From Microbacterium sp. Nx66 (GTDB lineage Bacteria; Actinomycetota; Actinomycetes; Actinomycetales; Microbacteriaceae): a stretch of DNA of 64,000 nucleotides. Numbering within the stretch: the first letter of the stretch is position 1; every line of letters begins with the position of its first letter. The stretch is from positions 1,736,001-1,800,000 of the forward strand of contig NZ_LR880474.1 in assembly GCF_904066215.1 (NCBI RefSeq), given 5' to 3'. The notes under the pieces were generated by a model. The model was not told the origin of the DNA. It ran no database searches and saw only the letters and a list, made by a program, of their open reading frames with translations. This document shows, one piece after another, positions 59,257 to 64,000 of the stretch. Made by a program: the position numbers and the translations under genes.

Positions 59257-60818
59257 TCCGCGTAGCACCCGGAATCCGGGTTCTCCTTGCACCATGCGTG
59301 CAGCCTCTTCTCGGCTTCCTGCTGCTCGGCGTACGTCGCCGAGAACACCGTCTCCCCCGTATCGAGGTTGACCGTGACGAAGTAGAACCAAGGACCGTCG
59401 GCAGGGTGCATCGCCGCGTCGATCGCCGCATCGGTCGCGGTCGCGATCGGCCCCTTCGGCAGCCCCGGGTGGATGTACGTGTTCCACGGATTCGGGTCCG
59501 TGAGCGCCTTCTCAGACGAACCCGCGGCACCGGCGTGCAGCTCTCCGACACCGTACTGCGCCGTCGAGTCCATCTGCAGAAGCCCGTTCGTCTCGCTGTT
59601 TCCAGGAGCGAGACGGTTCTCGATCACGCGAGAGACCTTGGGGAAGTCGTCTGTGCGACCTTCGCGCTGGATGATCGAGGCAATGGTGAGGATGCGCTGC
59701 TCATCGCCGGACGGAACACCGGCCTTTGCCAGCGACTCGCGTGTCCGGTCGACCATCCGCTGGATGACCTGCGTTGCCGTGGTCTCCGGATCGAACGTGT
59801 AGACAGCCGGGAAGAGCCATCCCTCCAGGCTGTCCGCTTCGACTCCGTAGACCGACGGGTCCTTCACAGCCGCTTGGAGCTCCTCGAGTGGCATGCCCAT
59901 CGTCTCGGCCACCTGCGGGAGGAAGTACTCGATGGTGGCGCCCTCGGGGACGGATGCCGAGTTCTCCAACTTGTTCTCCTCGTTGCGGAGAGCGGCGAGG
60001 GCGTCCTCGGCGGTCATCTTCTCCTGGAGACGGTAGACGCCGGGATAGAAGGTCACCGCGATGTTCTCGTCGATGAGGTAGTCGTAGAAGACGTCCTCGG
60101 TCTTGGTGACGCCCGCCTCGTAGAGCGCGGTCGACACGGGGCCGCCGGTATCGCCCTCCTTGATCGTGACGAGTACCTCACCGGTCGCCTGGCCGGGCTC
60201 CCAGTCCTTCGGCTCGCCCCACCCCATGGCGTCGGCGATGCGGTCGCCGAAGGTGTTCGCGACCCAGACGCCGCCGGCGGCGATGCCGCCGAGGATCACC
60301 AGGACGATGATCAGGGCGGTGAGGCAGCCCTTGCGGCGCTTCTTCTTGGTCGGAGCGCCGTGATCGCGGCCGTCGTCCTGAGCGGCGAAGATCTCGTCGA
60401 GTCCTCCGCCCAGCGCCGGTGCGGGGTCTTCGGTGCCGGTCGACCGGCGCGGGCCCGGGGCGGGGGCCTCGTCCGCGCTCGTCGCGGCGACGGGCATCGC
60501 GCGGGTCACGACCGGTTCGGCGTCTGCGGCATTCGCCTGCGGCCGGTGGTCGGTCACGGCCGCATTCGCGATGCTCGCCGCCGACGCCGAGACCGGGCGG
60601 GCCGGCACGTCGGCATCGGGCGCAGCCGTCGCGTCCCGGGCGGCCGGAGCCTCCTGCTCGCGGGCCGCGGCCTCCCTCGCCGCGCGGCGGGATCCGGGTG
60701 CCGGCGTGTCATCCGCGGCGGTCGGGACCTGCGGGGACGGAGCGGGGAGGTTCTCGAACAGATCCCCCAACCGGGTGCTCTGCTCGTGCTCGGGCGCACG
60801 GCTCTCGCGTTCGGACAT
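59253..60818 (-). CDS. mltG: Endolytic murein transglycosylase MltG
   Basis: 521 residues. A long N-terminal cytoplasmic part (about 1-160) is Ala/Pro/acid-rich and probably disordered. A single transmembrane helix (about 165-187) follows the basic KKKRRKGC. The extracellular YceG domain cuts nascent glycan strands. Its LysM-like part starts VTIKEGDTGGPVS, and the catalytic Glu lies in LTIASIIQREGR, with LLQMDSTAQYGVG downstream. Two cysteines occur at the C terminus (CKENPDSGC). ATG at 60818. Confidence 0.95.
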   Translation of the reverse strand: MSERESRAPEHEQSTRLGDLFENLPAPSPQVPTAADDTPAPGSRRAAREAAAREQEAPAARDATAAPDADVPARPVSASAASIANAAVTDHRPQANAADAEPVVTRAMPVAATSADEAPAPGPRRSTGTEDPAPALGGGLDEIFAAQDDGRDHGAPTKKKRRKGCLTALIIVLVILGGIAAGGVWVANTFGDRIADAMGWGEPKDWEPGQATGEVLVTIKEGDTGGPVSTALYEAGVTKTEDVFYDYLIDENIAVTFYPGVYRLQEKMTAEDALAALRNEENKLENSASVPEGATIEYFLPQVAETMGMPLEELQAAVKDPSVYGVEADSLEGWLFPAVYTFDPETTATQVIQRMVDRTRESLAKAGVPSGDEQRILTIASIIQREGRTDDFPKVSRVIENRLAPGNSETNGLLQMDSTAQYGVGELHAGAAGSSEKALTDPNPWNTYIHPGLPKGPIATATDAAIDAAMHPADGPWFYFVTVNLDTGETVFSATYAEQQEAEKRLHAWCKENPDSGCYAE

Positions 60819-60820
60819 GT

Positions 60821-61290
60821 TCAGGCGGGCTCCTCGTCAACGGGGACCGGGGCACCGGCCGGGTTTCCGGTGCTCTTCTCCGTGTCGATCGCCTGCTGCA
60901 GCAGCACCACGGCGGCGACCTGATCCACAATGCTACGAGAGTTCTTCTGTGATCGCCCAGAACTCCGCAACGCCGCATGCGCGGAGACGGTGCTCAGACG
61001 CTCGTCCACGAGGCGGACCGGCACGCCGCTGCGTCCCTGGAGTGCGGCCGCGAACTCCCGCGCATCGACCGTCGACGGCGTGTCCGCGCCCTGCATGTTC
61101 ACCGGAAGTCCGACCACGATCTCCAGCGGCTCGTACTCCGCAGCCAGCTCCGCGATGCGCGTCAGCGAGTGCTCATCGCGGGGTACGGTCTCGACGGGGA
61201 CGGCCAGCATACCGTCCGGATCGGACCGCGCCACGCCCACGCGGGCCCGGCCGACGTCGATGCCGAGCCGGACCCCGCGACGATAACCGC

Positions 61291-61294
<4 letters not shown>
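60821..61294 (-). CDS. ruvX: RuvX/YqgF family pre-16S rRNA nuclease
   Basis: 157 residues, RNase H fold. It was first called a Holliday-junction resolvase and later shown to process 16S rRNA in some bacteria. The acid residues appear in RLGIDVGRARVGVARSD (Asp), RLVDERLSTVSAHAAL (Glu) and IVDQVAAVVLLQQAI (Asp). GTG at 61294 overlaps the alaS stop as GTGA; mltG follows after two bases. Confidence 0.94.
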
Positions 61295-63951
<2,657 letters not shown>

Positions 63952-64000
63952 AGGAGTGCCGGATGTCCTTGCGTGAGGGGGCGCGCCGAGGCGCAGATGC

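Overview
This is a high-GC (roughly 70%) chromosomal window from an actinobacterium. GTG starts are common, four-base ATGA/GTGA gene overlaps are pervasive, and the gene orders are actinobacterial (pyrR-B-C-carA-carB-pyrF-gmk-rpoZ-metK-priA-fmt-rsmB-rpe, his-trp-lgt, aroE-C-K-B-Q, alaS-ruvX-mltG). Protein style and the small dispersed repeat found here suggest Microbacteriaceae, most likely Microbacterium. The genus is an inference, not a database result. Almost everything reads on the minus strand, so transcription runs from high to low coordinates.

Accessory-like left end (1-9.7 kb): a Tat-exported amidase with a small membrane partner, an uncharacterised six-helix membrane protein, a GNAT acetyltransferase, a decayed VOC-family remnant, two MFS transporters, an arginase-fold protein with altered metal ligands, a formylglycine-generating-enzyme-like protein without the copper cysteines, an SGNH hydrolase and an LLM flavin oxidoreductase.

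Housekeeping block A (9.7-18.9 kb): DUF885 protein, DNA polymerase I, hotdog thioesterase, GNAT, ANTAR response regulator, tRNA-Leu(CAA), two overlapping alpha/beta hydrolases, and pyruvate kinase followed by a strong hairpin.

Nitrogen and amino-acid block (19-32.1 kb): gltD and gltB (glutamate synthase), lgt, trpA, trpB, trpC, a DUF6704-like peptide, a Trp-associated membrane protein, hisI, hisF, hisG and hisE. Most junctions overlap by 1-4 bases. trpE, often found between hisI and the membrane protein in actinobacteria, is absent.

Translation, replication and nucleotide block (32.1-48.4 kb): rpe, rsmB, fmt, a helicase-dead priA, metK, rpoZ, a mIHF-guanylate kinase fusion, and the pyrimidine operon pyrF, carB, carA, a PH-like membrane protein, pyrC, pyrB and pyrR. 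A PyrR-binding RNA loop sits directly before the pyrR start and probably gives uridine-nucleotide control of the whole operon.

Right part (48.4-64 kb): a metallo-beta-lactamase/Rieske fusion, a large SNF2 helicase, nusB, efp, a small plus-strand membrane protein, the shikimate genes aroQ, (GNAT), aroB, aroK, aroC and aroE, then mltG, ruvX and alaS. The shikimate cluster makes chorismate, which feeds the trp genes. Glutamate synthase and carbamoyl-phosphate synthase link nitrogen to the his, trp and pyr pathways.

No phage, insertion sequence, CRISPR array or defence system was seen. The most notable items are the PyrR loop, the mIHF-Gmk fusion, the MBL-Rieske fusion, the degenerate PriA, the missing trpE and a dispersed palindromic repeat that has become the coding tail of carA.
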